Positions 20,594-29,649 of a DNA stretch of 64,000 nucleotides are shown here, in pieces. The stretch's first letter is position 1; each line of letters opens with the position of its first letter. Under the pieces are notes generated by a model, which saw nothing but the letters and a program-made list of their open reading frames with translations, ran no database searches and was not told the DNA's origin. The DNA comes from Limnanthes douglasii subsp. nivea (taxonomy: Eukaryota > Streptophyta > Magnoliopsida > Brassicales > Limnanthaceae): positions 294,356,009 to 294,420,008 of the forward strand of contig JAUPFV010000004.1 in assembly GCA_036936605.1 (NCBI GenBank), written 5' to 3'. A program made the position numbers and the translations under genes.

Positions 20594-23059
20594 CTATGCT
20601 GAGTCAGAGGGCCCCCCTCGAATTCCCTTGGAGGATAGGGCGATTTGGTAGCATTCTCGTGCCATCTTCTGGCTGCTCCTGACCGTACCAATATTGTTCC
20701 CGATAACGTATTTTAGACATTGATGCACCGTGGAGATGACGTCGTGCATCCGAGACAACCAAGAGCGTCCAAGGATAGCATTATATGAGGTGGGTGCGTC
20801 AACCACGATGAAGAGTACCTCCACTTCTTTTTTGAATGGTCCACGACCCAACTCCAGCATACATTGGAACTCTCCCACGACAACCGCTGTGGCACCAGTG
20901 AAGCCCACTATCGTTCTGTCAGATCTTCGGATGACCGGTGGGTCGGAAATGCGGCGATAGGTGCTCATAAACAGGATGTTCGCAGAGCTTCCTGTGTCGA
21001 TGAGTATTTTTTTAATATGATCCCCGGCAATGCCCGCCGCGATCACCACAGCGTCCTCATGAGGGCCTGCAACATTACGCATGTCATCATCGTCAAAACA
21101 AATAATAGGAGAAGGTGATCGATGCATTTGTGCGGAGACTCCAGCTTCAATCTGGGTGGTCAAATTCACCATGTGCCTTTTGCGAGAGCTGTTCGAATTC
21201 CCGGCGATAGTATCTCCGCCAAAGATTGCTAAGGATTCAAAAAATGCACAAAGACTATCCACCTTCCCCCTTGGAATTTCTTCTTCGACCAAGTTTACAT
21301 TGTTCCTCCCGACTTTCGGGTCCAAATACTCCTGCTCGATGTCAAAATCGTCAACCCCTTCGGAAATTACCATGGCTGTGTCAGTGTTCTTCGAGACAGC
21401 TTTTACCACGGCGTTCTTCTGGGAGTGTTTCTTAACATACTCCAACAGCATTCCATTTTCAATGAGAGCCTGCACCTCTTTCAAGGCTATGCAATCCTTG
21501 GTGTCGTGGCCCACATCCTCGTGATACTTGCAATATTTATTAACGCTTCTGCTCTCCCTCGGTGTTTGTATGGGAAAAGGCTTCCTGAACGTGACCGAAG
21601 ATTTAGCTTTATCAAATATTGCAGCGACGTTTTCTGTTAACTCCGCATAGTAGTCGGGCCGAGTCCATTTGTTTGACATGTATCTCCCCCCTTGATTATG
21701 GTTTGGTTGATTGCCATAGTACTGCGGGTTTGATTTTTGCCTCGGAGGATACTGACCCGTGCTTTTAGTTTGAACAGTTGATCGGGGGCCCTGAGAGCTT
21801 GGCTCAGCCCTCTGAAATTGATTATGGTCCAATTGCTCTCCGGAACCCTTCTCTGAGGCTTGGGTTTCTTCCACCAAAATTCTCTTCTCTACTTGATCTA
21901 GCAATGCTCCGAAGGTCATTGCCTGACTTTCTGCCACCGTGTCTTTCAACAACCCGGGGAGCAAACCCATCCTGAACGCTGCAAGCACTACTGAATCCTT
22001 GCAGTATTCCATATCTGTTTTGGTCTTGACAAAGCGATTGGTATAGTTTTTGAGGCTCTCCCCCACTTTTTGCCGACAGTAGATTATGGTGTCTCCGTTG
22101 GCTCAAAATTTCTTACTCCCCACGAAGTGTTGTCTAAAAATATTCCAGAACATGTCAAAATTCTTGATAGAGCCCTGAGGTAGCCTGTTGTACCATTTGG
22201 ATGCCACTCCTTTGAAGGTTTGAGAGAATGCTCTGCACAAGAGCTTATCATCGTCGTCGAAGTTTATCATAAAGTTCTTAAACTGCTCGATGTGGTTGTC
22301 CGGATCCTGAGTCCCGTCGAACTTTTCAAGCTTCGAAATGTCAAAATGCTTTGGGAGATTTCCTACTAAGATCTCCGATGATAGAGGAGAGGCTCTCCAG
22401 TTATGCCCTGTACGATAAATGTTAGACCTCAGATTATCGTTGTTCGAAAAGTACAGACCCTCCTCAGAGGGCAAAGTGTACTGCTGCTGCCATTCTGAAT
22501 TTCGAGGGCCCATGTCCCCCTTCCCAAGGCACTTTGCCTGCTCATGAGAGCGATCACCGACTCGGTCATGGCGACTCTTTTCCCGCGAAGATTTCCTCTC
22601 CGAACTCCTTCCCCTTCGGGCGCCAGTTCGCCTCTGGTCACGCTTTTTCCTCCTACGGTATCTCCGAGGGGATGATTCAGAAGTGCTATATCGCGAGTAG
22701 TCGCTCGAAGTAGCCGAGTCCGAACGGTATCTCTCTCTCCTCCTCGGAGACCGTCGCTCTCGCCTCCGATGCTTGTCATCTCTCCTCTTGGGTCGAATTT
22801 CAACCTCGCACTCTTCCTTTTGTTCGACGGGTTCTCTCCTTATCTCCGATCGAACATTTCCTTGCACAGCTTCCTTTTCCGCCTTCAACCTTTCGATCTC
22901 CAGCAATAGTTCATTCCTCTGAGCCAAAAGAGCGGAGTCATCGAAAATATTTTCAACTCGTCGACCTCCTTCTCCTTCGAACTCCAAGTCATTTCGAAAG
23001 TCATCCGCCTCCATATTTTCCTCACAGTGATCAACTAAATCGTCCCCTCGGCCTTCCAT
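20594..23059 (-). pseudogene. gag-protease of Tat copy B, with in-frame stops
   Basis: The first ATG is at 23059, 79 bases after the 5' LTR; the open frame extends upstream across the primer site. In order: a coiled-coil stretch (LLEIERLKAEKEAVQ), an SR-like block of arginine/serine repeats (about 22560-22800), the retrotransposon gag core (DPDNHIEQFKNF, KWYNRL), a TGA at 22100-22102, then the same frame resumes (ANGDTIIYCRQKVGESL), a zinc-knuckle-like CKYHEDVGHDTKDC, and a protease with ILIDTGSSANIL. A TAG at 20594-20596 ends the frame, after which the same frame continues into pol. The TGA fits a CGA to TGA change. The TAG may be another mutation or a natural gag-pol boundary. Confidence 0.9.
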
Positions 23060-23116
23060 GGTTCTCCTCGGAACAGGAATTATTTCTAGGAAGCGATTAT
23101 CGTCGGAGCGATTTTC

Positions 23117-23136
23117 GGTTCCCACAGACGGCGCCA
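23117..23136 (-). promoter_or_regulatory. tRNA primer binding site of Tat copy B
   Basis: One base after the 5' LTR the - strand reads TGGCGCCGTCTGTGGGA. The first nine bases, TGGCGCCGT, match the complement of the plant tRNA-Asp 3' end as I know it; the rest diverges. Confidence 0.7.
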
Positions 23137-23137
23137 C

Positions 23138-23510
23138 TGAAGAGTTAAAAGATGGCCCGAGGGTGGTTTTGTAATGAGAAGATTTGTTGAGAGAGGATTT
23201 AGGAGTAAAAGAATATTTAAGTATTAGATCTAGAAAGAGAAAATGCTGAAAAGGTAGAGAGAGAAAGTCGTACTATTCATCTTGAAATTCGTGAAGCGTG
23301 TGTGGTCCTTTTATAGTACAATTGCGGGCCCCACACGCTTCAATTCGGTTTAATTACATCTTTTGGCCCCTGCTCTAAGGTTCCTTCCTATTTTGGCTAT
23401 ATCTTTGCAATTAACGCATTTTAGCCCTTATATATTTATTTCTACGCATTTTGGCCCTTATACATTTATTTCTATGCATTTTGGCCCTTGTCTTTTATTC
23501 TCCCTCATCA
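23138..23510 (-). repeat. 5' LTR of Tat copy B (373 bp)
   Basis: On the - strand it starts TGATGAGGGAG at 23510 and ends CTCTTCA at 23138. A TATA box (TATAAAAGG) lies at 23315-23307. It is near-identical to the 3' LTR. Confidence 0.95.
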
Positions 23511-23613
23511 ATGATAACTTCGCGGAGTAAATTTGACTATTTATAAGATTTCGTAAAGGTAAAATCGTCAAACAAATAACTTCACGGAATAATATTTAAA
23601 AATTTATTAAAAA

Positions 23614-23663
23614 CGACTTCACAAAGTAGTTTTGACCCTTCTCTAGCAATTTCCATAATGTTT
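23614..23663. repeat. right inverted terminus and 9-bp duplication of the MULE
   Basis: The element ends CTAGCAATTTCC at 23654 and is followed by ATAATGTTT (23655-23663). Three CTTCRCRRAGTA-type subterminal motifs lie between 23516 and 23640. Confidence 0.82.
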
Positions 23664-24828
23664 TTCTATTTCAAGTGAACTCAAATTTAATATAATTTTA
23701 TAATTAAATATATAAATCTATATCATCATACGAAACACAAAATGAATTTTAATATTTTATTAATAATTGAAAATGAAATATTGAAACACAATGAGCTATA
23801 ATTATAAAAAAAAGTTAACAATAATCACTCTTTAAAAAATAAATTATCAGTAACCATTACATTACCATAGCAATTTGATTTTACAAGCAATTCTTCTATT
23901 TTAAACATTAATGCTCCACAACTTTCACACACAAATTCAATAAAAGAAATTCCAAAAACACATATTCTTATTTTTTAAAACGAACAAGATGTAATCGAGT
24001 GATGTTTTAGAGATTTTTTTTTTAATTTTCGTAATTAAATTACACGTAATTATATAACTAGATTACGTTTGTTTTTAGCAATCAAATTGCACGTACTTAC
24101 ACAATCCGAACAAAAAAAATATATATTTCCGCCACTACAAAAAATATTAATTGTTTCACACAAAATTAATTTATTTTTTTAAACAAATTACTAATTTCAT
24201 ACACTCACACTGCAATATAATTATTTTTATATTCATAAATAACACGTAATTCCGTAAATAAAAAACCACTACTTTTTAACAACTAAATTACACTTTATAA
24301 TTGCTTTTTCAAACTTATTGTACAATCGAGTTACACCAAATTACATAATTAAAAGAATTTAGAAAAAATATATTTTATAAATCTAAATTTGTTCAGTACT
24401 CTAAGATTTGTTTTTGAAAGTATTGTTGTAAAAATTACTGTCTTATAAAAATTATATTTATAAAAAAAATGGTTAAGAGGTTGAGCAGCCTCTTGCCGCT
24501 CTCTCTGATTCTTCGCTTCTTGGAGCCTTAACCCAACTTCTTCATCTTCTTCGAATTTCAGGTTCAAACCAACCTCTAGCACGAGAAGAAGATAGGAGAA
24601 ATTTAATGACCACGTACCAAAAGGTCGAAACTTTTTCTCTTTAGATTTTAGAATATTTAACAGATTGTATTATTGGTTGCACGAAATTAACACAAATAGC
24701 TAAAGGTTGAAATTTATCAAGACCCATCACCATACCTCTTTTATGATTTCTCTACCAGATTCTCTTTTTCTCTACTCTTTTCTTTCTTTCAAAACATCTA
24801 CAATAATTGATCTTTTAGAGAGAGAAGA
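23664..24828. other. AT-rich intergenic region
   Basis: Long A/T runs; no gene supported. A 77-codon frame at 24349-24582 (- strand) has a short acidic stretch but no recognised family. A pyrimidine-rich leader (CTTTTCTTTCTTTC) precedes the DUF1218 start at 24829. Confidence 0.6.
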
Positions 24829-25296
24829 ATGCTACTTACAGAGAAAATAGTTTCCATCTTCCTTCTCACCTTCGTCGCTGCTCTTGATGTGGGCACCTTT
24901 GTTTTGGCCATCAAAGCAGTACAACGCCCTCATACCGCTCGCATTACACCATGTGATGTAGATGGCATCATCCTCTGCACCTATGATTCAGACTACAATC
25001 TTTTGATTTACCTGTTACCAGCGAGTGGAATGCTCTTACTTAGCCAAACCTTGTTTAGTGCCGTCACACACTTCTATTTTGGTAGAGGTGGTATCCGTCG
25101 AAGTTGCTGCTCTAACAAGTTAGCTGCCACCTTCTTCACATGTTCATGGACTTGCTTTCTATTTGCCGAATGTTTTTTGGTAGGTGGGTTAGTAAAAAAA
25201 TCTTCATACGACTCACATTTCATGGGACCCTCGGAGTTATATTGTCAAACGCTTCGGAAACACTATCTTGAGCAAGGCAAGGGGAGTTTGAAATAG
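24829..25296 (+). CDS. DUF1218 family membrane protein, short at the C-terminus
   Basis: This is a 155-residue ORF. It starts with a hydrophobic segment (residues about 8-28), then has conserved cysteines (PCDVDGIILC), a second segment (LLIYLLPASGMLLLSQ), a CC motif before a third segment (about 100-122) and SELYCQTLRK near the end. This order fits the plant DUF1218 family (relatives include MODIFYING WALL LIGNIN and DEAL proteins), four-pass membrane proteins with conserved cysteines. Family members normally have a fourth membrane segment after the ...C-x-T-L-R-K motif; here the frame stops 11 residues later. It may be truncated, or a last exon may be missing. It converges on the NHX fragment 37 bp away. 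Confidence 0.6.
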   Translation: MLLTEKIVSIFLLTFVAALDVGTFVLAIKAVQRPHTARITPCDVDGIILCTYDSDYNLLIYLLPASGMLLLSQTLFSAVTHFYFGRGGIRRSCCSNKLAATFFTCSWTCFLFAECFLVGGLVKKSSYDSHFMGPSELYCQTLRKHYLEQGKGSLK

Positions 25297-25333
25297 TAAT
25301 ACTATAATGAGAAAGGTCAAGGAGGGAGCATAT

Positions 25334-25834
25334 CTACTGCCATAGGGTTTCAGCCCTTTCTTCAGGCGAGCCAGGAACATAAGGAACAAAACCGCGACCC
25401 CCAAACATAGGCCGCATGAAGGAATCGTCGAACTTACGCCAATAGTAATGAACGGGGTGTGCTGGCGTGGTTAGAAGAGCACGTATACATCTTGGACGCA
25501 ACATATCTTGGCTATCAATTTCTGCATAGGAGTCCGGTGAATCCTGCTCTTCACCATCAAGAAGTGGCATTGTAAATTTTGAACCATCGTCTGACTCCAG
25601 TGTTGAGTTTCTCGGTGTCATAGGCAGCAACCACCTTATAAGAGGCTTTGTCATCAAGCCAAACACCTACATAGATAGTCATATACAGCTATCAATAGAT
25701 GCTATTCGATGCAACCCAAATATATTAATCTAAGGCACAACATAACTTACCACTGTGCTGAAAAGACAAACTGATATGGTACTCGTAATCATGATTGCAT
25801 TTCCTCGCACTTCCGTATGACCCATCCTTGTAAA
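25334..25834 (-). pseudogene. vacuolar Na+/H+ exchanger (NHX) fragment, last two exons only
   Basis: Exon n-1 (25834-25751, 28 codons) reads GHTEVRGNAIMITSTIS then VCLFSTV. The last exon (25666-25334) reads VFGLMTKPLI, a variable linker, then HYYWRKFDDSFMRPMFGGRG and FVPYVPGSPEE. These are the conserved C-terminal blocks of plant vacuolar NHX1/2-type antiporters. Splice sites are intact (TTGTAG acceptor, GTAAGT donor, GTAG acceptor) and the frame is kept. No upstream NHX exons are seen before the next gene at 26103. The transport core is therefore absent, and this is a 5'-truncated piece that still contains its intron (so not a retrocopy). Confidence 0.85.
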
Positions 25835-25877
25835 CTACAATTAATGGTATGGAAATTATTGATAACCCGATTCCTTT

Positions 25878-25900
25878 AAAAAAAAAAAAAAAAAAAAAAA
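25878..25900 (+). repeat. poly(A) run of 23
   Basis: An uninterrupted A tract just beyond the truncated end of the NHX fragment. It may mark the break point or an insertion scar. Confidence 0.8.
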
Positions 25901-26102
25901 TGGTTAAAATATTTTAAACTAAAAATGATTATCTGTAAGTACTTTGATAAACAAATTTGATATCGAATAGTAACCTAATTATAATGATGTTATAATCGAT
26001 TTTAATGTAATGAATATTCTCCGATAGTCGGGTTCTCTAGTAGTAAGTAGTTCACAAACCCAGCTCCATTGGCAGCGTTACTTCAATCCCTAACCCCCCA
26101 GA

Positions 26103-28115
26103 ATGCCATCCACCACCGTATTTCTGCTCCTCTTTCTGATCACCACCGTCTCCTCCGTTCCGATCCCCGGCCTCGACTCTTTCCTAACGCAACAATCCCG
26201 TATCGATCCACAAGCCAACAATGATTCTTTCTTCTCTCTCCCTTCCTCTCTCAAAAAATCTCTGTCCTCCTCCGCCGTCGTCCACTTCCCGTCCCTCCTC
26301 CGGTCTATCCTCTCCCTCTCCCTCTCTCACTCCATCCACGTCCGCCTCGTCGGCTCCTCCTTCCCGCCAGATTCTCCGGCTATCCTCTCCTCTTTCCTCT
26401 CAGCTGCCGTCTCTAAAGACAACTTCCATATCATCTCTCCCTCCGCCCACTCCTCCTTTCACCGCCTTGCCATCTCGCATTCTCTGCAGCTCGACGTCTC
26501 TCTCTCCTCCCCCTCGCTCTCGTCTCGTCTATCCGATACTTTGAAAACTCTCGTTGACTCCTCCGCCGCCTCACTCCGATCTCCTCTTCAATCTATCCCT
26601 TACGGTCCGATCGATCAAATCATTCACCAAGACTTTGATAAGGAGAAGTCTACTGGTGGAGTTTACATCTACTTTGTCTCTCTAGGTAATCAGTCGAAAC
26701 CTTATGCTTATAGCTATAGCGATGGAGATCCGTCGCCTGGATTCACCAAATGTTTGGGAAGTATCTGGAGTGGTAAAGATAGATATATTTGGATCGATCT
26801 CGGTGCGGGGCCGGTCGATTACGGCCCTGGTTTGTCTGGCGACGGGGTTTTACCACGCGGCGAGTTCCATCCATTGGCTGCGTTCCACGGGAGACCGAAG
26901 TCGCAGAAGGCTTTGCTCTCCGATTTGGCCTCACTCGTTCACAGTGCTTATCAGGTACTGGTTGTGCCTTCTTTGAGAATCCCAATTAATTTCGAGAATT
27001 CCTTGACTGTTCAGTTTATTCATGTTCATGGATCGGATAGTGTAGATCTTAGTGGTTTGGATTGGGATTCGATTAAGAGAACGTTCATGGATGAGGCTCA
27101 CGATGATGGATTGTTGTTTGCAGATCAGTCCTTAAGTTTCAAGACTTACAATGTGAATTATAAGCAGTGTTCGATTTGTTCCTTTGCGGTTTCTAGGTCG
27201 ATTAACTCGTACACTTCTAGGTTCTTGTTTGATAACTATACTTTAATCGTTAGCGAGTACGTAGATTCAAAGCGTTTGCATCAAACACTGTTTGACTCAG
27301 CAGAAGAGTTAAGGAGAATAGCAGGGATTCCTGAAGAAGATTCGGGTCGGGTTCTTCCTGTATACGTTTTTGATTTAGAAATCAATACGCAGTTGTTGCT
27401 TGACCGGTACCACCAATCTGTTTCCTTTCGCGACATGGTTATTGCTGTTAGGACAAAAAGCGCGCAGACTGTAAGTGACTATAGTTGTAACGGTCGCCAT
27501 ACGTTTTTACACACAAGGGAACTCGAACGACCTATCGTCGGTTCGATTCTACAGAGCATGTGGGGTGTATCGCCTACCCATTTGACATGGAGTCCGAGAC
27601 ACAACAATACACTCGTGGATTACACCTGGAGTGTCGGTCAGACCCCGTTTGGTCCCTTTTCCCAACTTTCATCACTCTCTTTTGTGCAGAAAGATGCGGC
27701 TAGAAGAAACTTGCTCTTGACAGGGTTGAATTATAGTATATCGAGTTTTATCGATATTATCCAATCGATAGAAGCTCATGGTGGGAACAGACACCTCTTT
27801 AAACAGAACCGACAAGCCGAGTTCGGACAGAGATGGAGTTTGTTTAAGTATAAGGTGGACAAAGCGGTTTCCGCTATGTCCCATTTCGATTTCGCTATGG
27901 CTTTGTACTACTTGAGATCCTCGGACAACGATCTGTTCGCAATGCATTCTCTTGTTTACCAAGCCACGCAAGAACTCGAGGCATCGCTTAATTGTTTTAA
28001 GGATCCCCCATTTCCTTGGGGCTCGGTCTCGGTATCAGTTGTAGGTTTCATTGCTTTCTCTTATGTTTATGCAAAAAGAGACCAACTCTTCAAGAACAAG
28101 AGAAAGCAATTCTGA
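26103..28115 (+). CDS. DUF7906-type single-pass membrane protein (At3g28720/At5g58100-like)
   Basis: This is an intact intronless gene of 670 residues. The N-terminus has a clear signal peptide (TVFLLLFLITTVSSV). A long lumenal part follows, with CLGSIWSGKDRYIWIDLGAGP (residues about 217-237), paired cysteines (QCSICSF), and several predicted N-glycosylation sequons. One membrane segment lies near the C-terminus (about 645-660), with a short basic cytosolic tail ending KRKQF. That fits the KxKxx type of ER retrieval signal, so an ER/early-secretory type I protein is inferred. From memory the family includes Arabidopsis At3g28720 and At5g58100; the latter has been linked to pollen exine patterning. 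I am fairly sure of the family and not of the function. Codon use is very C-rich in the first 500 bases. Confidence 0.82.
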   Translation: MPSTTVFLLLFLITTVSSVPIPGLDSFLTQQSRIDPQANNDSFFSLPSSLKKSLSSSAVVHFPSLLRSILSLSLSHSIHVRLVGSSFPPDSPAILSSFLSAAVSKDNFHIISPSAHSSFHRLAISHSLQLDVSLSSPSLSSRLSDTLKTLVDSSAASLRSPLQSIPYGPIDQIIHQDFDKEKSTGGVYIYFVSLGNQSKPYAYSYSDGDPSPGFTKCLGSIWSGKDRYIWIDLGAGPVDYGPGLSGDGVLPRGEFHPLAAFHGRPKSQKALLSDLASLVHSAYQVLVVPSLRIPINFENSLTVQFIHVHGSDSVDLSGLDWDSIKRTFMDEAHDDGLLFADQSLSFKTYNVNYKQCSICSFAVSRSINSYTSRFLFDNYTLIVSEYVDSKRLHQTLFDSAEELRRIAGIPEEDSGRVLPVYVFDLEINTQLLLDRYHQSVSFRDMVIAVRTKSAQTVSDYSCNGRHTFLHTRELERPIVGSILQSMWGVSPTHLTWSPRHNNTLVDYTWSVGQTPFGPFSQLSSLSFVQKDAARRNLLLTGLNYSISSFIDIIQSIEAHGGNRHLFKQNRQAEFGQRWSLFKYKVDKAVSAMSHFDFAMALYYLRSSDNDLFAMHSLVYQATQELEASLNCFKDPPFPWGSVSVSVVGFIAFSYVYAKRDQLFKNKRKQF

Positions 28116-29649
28116 AGGTCTTAAAATATATAGCAGTTTTGTAACATGTTGAACAGAAATACTCCTTTTACTGCTCAAGCGTTTGTAGGTAAATCTGAAG
28201 GTCACAAAATGTAGTGTTTTGTATGTGCCGAAAATATGCCATTCCAAGGCTTTACAGAGGGTGGATATTGACACATTTTACAATAGCTGTCTGGGTCGTG
28301 ACGATGACCCCTAGAATGTAGTTTGAAGATTTCTGTCTACTATTGCTGTTCTTATCTATCTTATTTACAATCTAGTGGGTTTGATTTCAATTTGGATGCT
28401 TTATGATTTAGTTGTTTACCAGAAAGAGCTTGTAGATGTGAGCATATCTGTTTGGCACGATTATTTTGATTTTGCTTATTCTAAGATCATGCTTAAGGAG
28501 TGCTGTGTAGAGGTATGTATATTCTTGAGTTTGTTCATTTCTGACAAACTGCATTGCTTTTGCTTTGTTTCCATGAATATGTTGGTCGGTGAACCACTCC
28601 CTATGTCCCAAAATACAATTGTTTTAAGATTATTGTTTAAGATTATGCACGGGTTTTAAGGAAAATCATAATTACACATCTTTTTCATAAAAAGTAGAAA
28701 AAAAGAATCTAATTGGTGGATGATTATAAATAATATTAAAATTTGCATCGGTAAATGAGAACGACATGTATTGTGGGACAAAAAATATTTCCTAGAACGA
28801 CAAGTAGTTTGGGACGGAAGAGTATTAGTTTGTTTTTTTTTTAAAATTGTCCGAGTTTTTTTCTTTTGCTGATATTCACTCTTTCCAGTTTTTTTCCCCA
28901 AAATTTGGATTATATGTGTGCGTCAGTAATTGACACGGTTATTCGATGTAGAGTAGTTGATATCGTTTTGAAGGGTCTTCTCAACTAAAATTGTTCTATA
29001 AAATTTTAAGCGAATATGAATAAAAAAAAAACTATGAACAGTTTGATAAATTTGGTTTGGAATTGAACCAGGTTCAGCAAAACGAATCGATTAATAAAAC
29101 CAATTTGGAAGCTTAGAGCTGATTATGTTTTTTTTAATTGATTTTGTATACATTTAATAACTATCATTATTAGGCAAAGACTTTTAAAAATTTAAAAAAA
29201 TAATCAAAGATTAACTTTTAAGTTTTAAGTTTTATATCATTTATTTAAGTAAATAACTTTAAATCAAATTATAATCTAACTTTTTTTTTTAAAATAGCGG
29301 AACAAATTCAAACCAAAACAAATTTAAATCAAATTGAAACTGGACCGAACAGAATGGAACTGAGTCAGAACCGAACCGAAAGTTTAGAGATCCGATCCAA
29401 AAACTGGAACCGAAAGTTTATGGATCCGGTTCAGTCTAAACCGATAAACTTAGTGGTTCAGTCCGATTTCATGAAAATCTGAACCAAATAATCCTTGACA
29501 TATGCGAGAGAGCATTTGCAACTTGGGTATTTGTATTTTGTAACGGTTTGAATTGACTGACATTAATACTAATAATAGAATATTGTTAGAATATTCCTTA
29601 ATATTTAAGGATTCTTCTTTAAAATGAATTTTTGATACTAAATTTTTTC
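28116..29649. other. intergenic region with a dispersed repeat
   Basis: The 3' UTR of the upstream gene comes first. From about 29030 to 29480 there is a low-complexity element rich in ACCGAA/AACCGAACC motifs. The stretch 29200-29480 resembles 63790-64000 (ATTTAAGTAAA, CAAATTATAATC, GGACCGAAC, CCGATAAACTTA in the same order), so it is a dispersed family. No gene was recognised. Confidence 0.55.

Larger units (their letters stand above)
11812..23510 (-). mobile_element. Tat-lineage Ty3/gypsy retrotransposon, copy B (complete, young)
   Basis: This is a full 11.7-kb element on the - strand: 5' LTR 23138-23510, tRNA primer site, gag-protease, pol, repeat zone, antisense gene and 3' LTR 11812-12184. 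The flanks are ATGAC (11807-11811) and ATGAT (23511-23515), a 5-bp target duplication with one mismatch, inside the MULE. The LTRs differ at three positions by hand count over 373 bp, so insertion was recent. Gag-pol carries several nonsense codons and one frameshift, so the copy cannot move on its own proteins. Confidence 0.95.
8722..23654. mobile_element. Mutator-like (MULE) DNA transposon, split by Tat copy B
   Basis: The left terminus (8722-8762) starts GGGAATTGCTAAAA. The right terminus (23614-23654) read on the other strand starts GGAAATTGCTAGAG. By hand, 31 of the first 41 bases match. Both ends are flanked by the same 9-mer, ATAATGTTT. Without the nested retrotransposon the element is about 3.2 kb (8722-11811 plus 23516-23654). 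Subterminal repeats of the type ACTCCRTGAAGTYG recur at both ends (8749, 8869, and inverted at about 23518, 23579 and 23614). No complete transposase is seen, so it is probably non-autonomous, perhaps with captured gene pieces. Confidence 0.82.

Noticed and set aside
24349..24582. 77-codon ORF (- strand) with an acidic N-terminus
   Set aside because: Its second half is A/T-rich low-complexity translation; no family, splice context or leader is seen.
25334..25834. Complete NHX antiporter gene with the DUF7906 gene nested in an intron
   Set aside because: No further NHX exons were visible on the - strand up to about 33 kb, and such an arrangement is unlikely. Kept as a truncated fragment.
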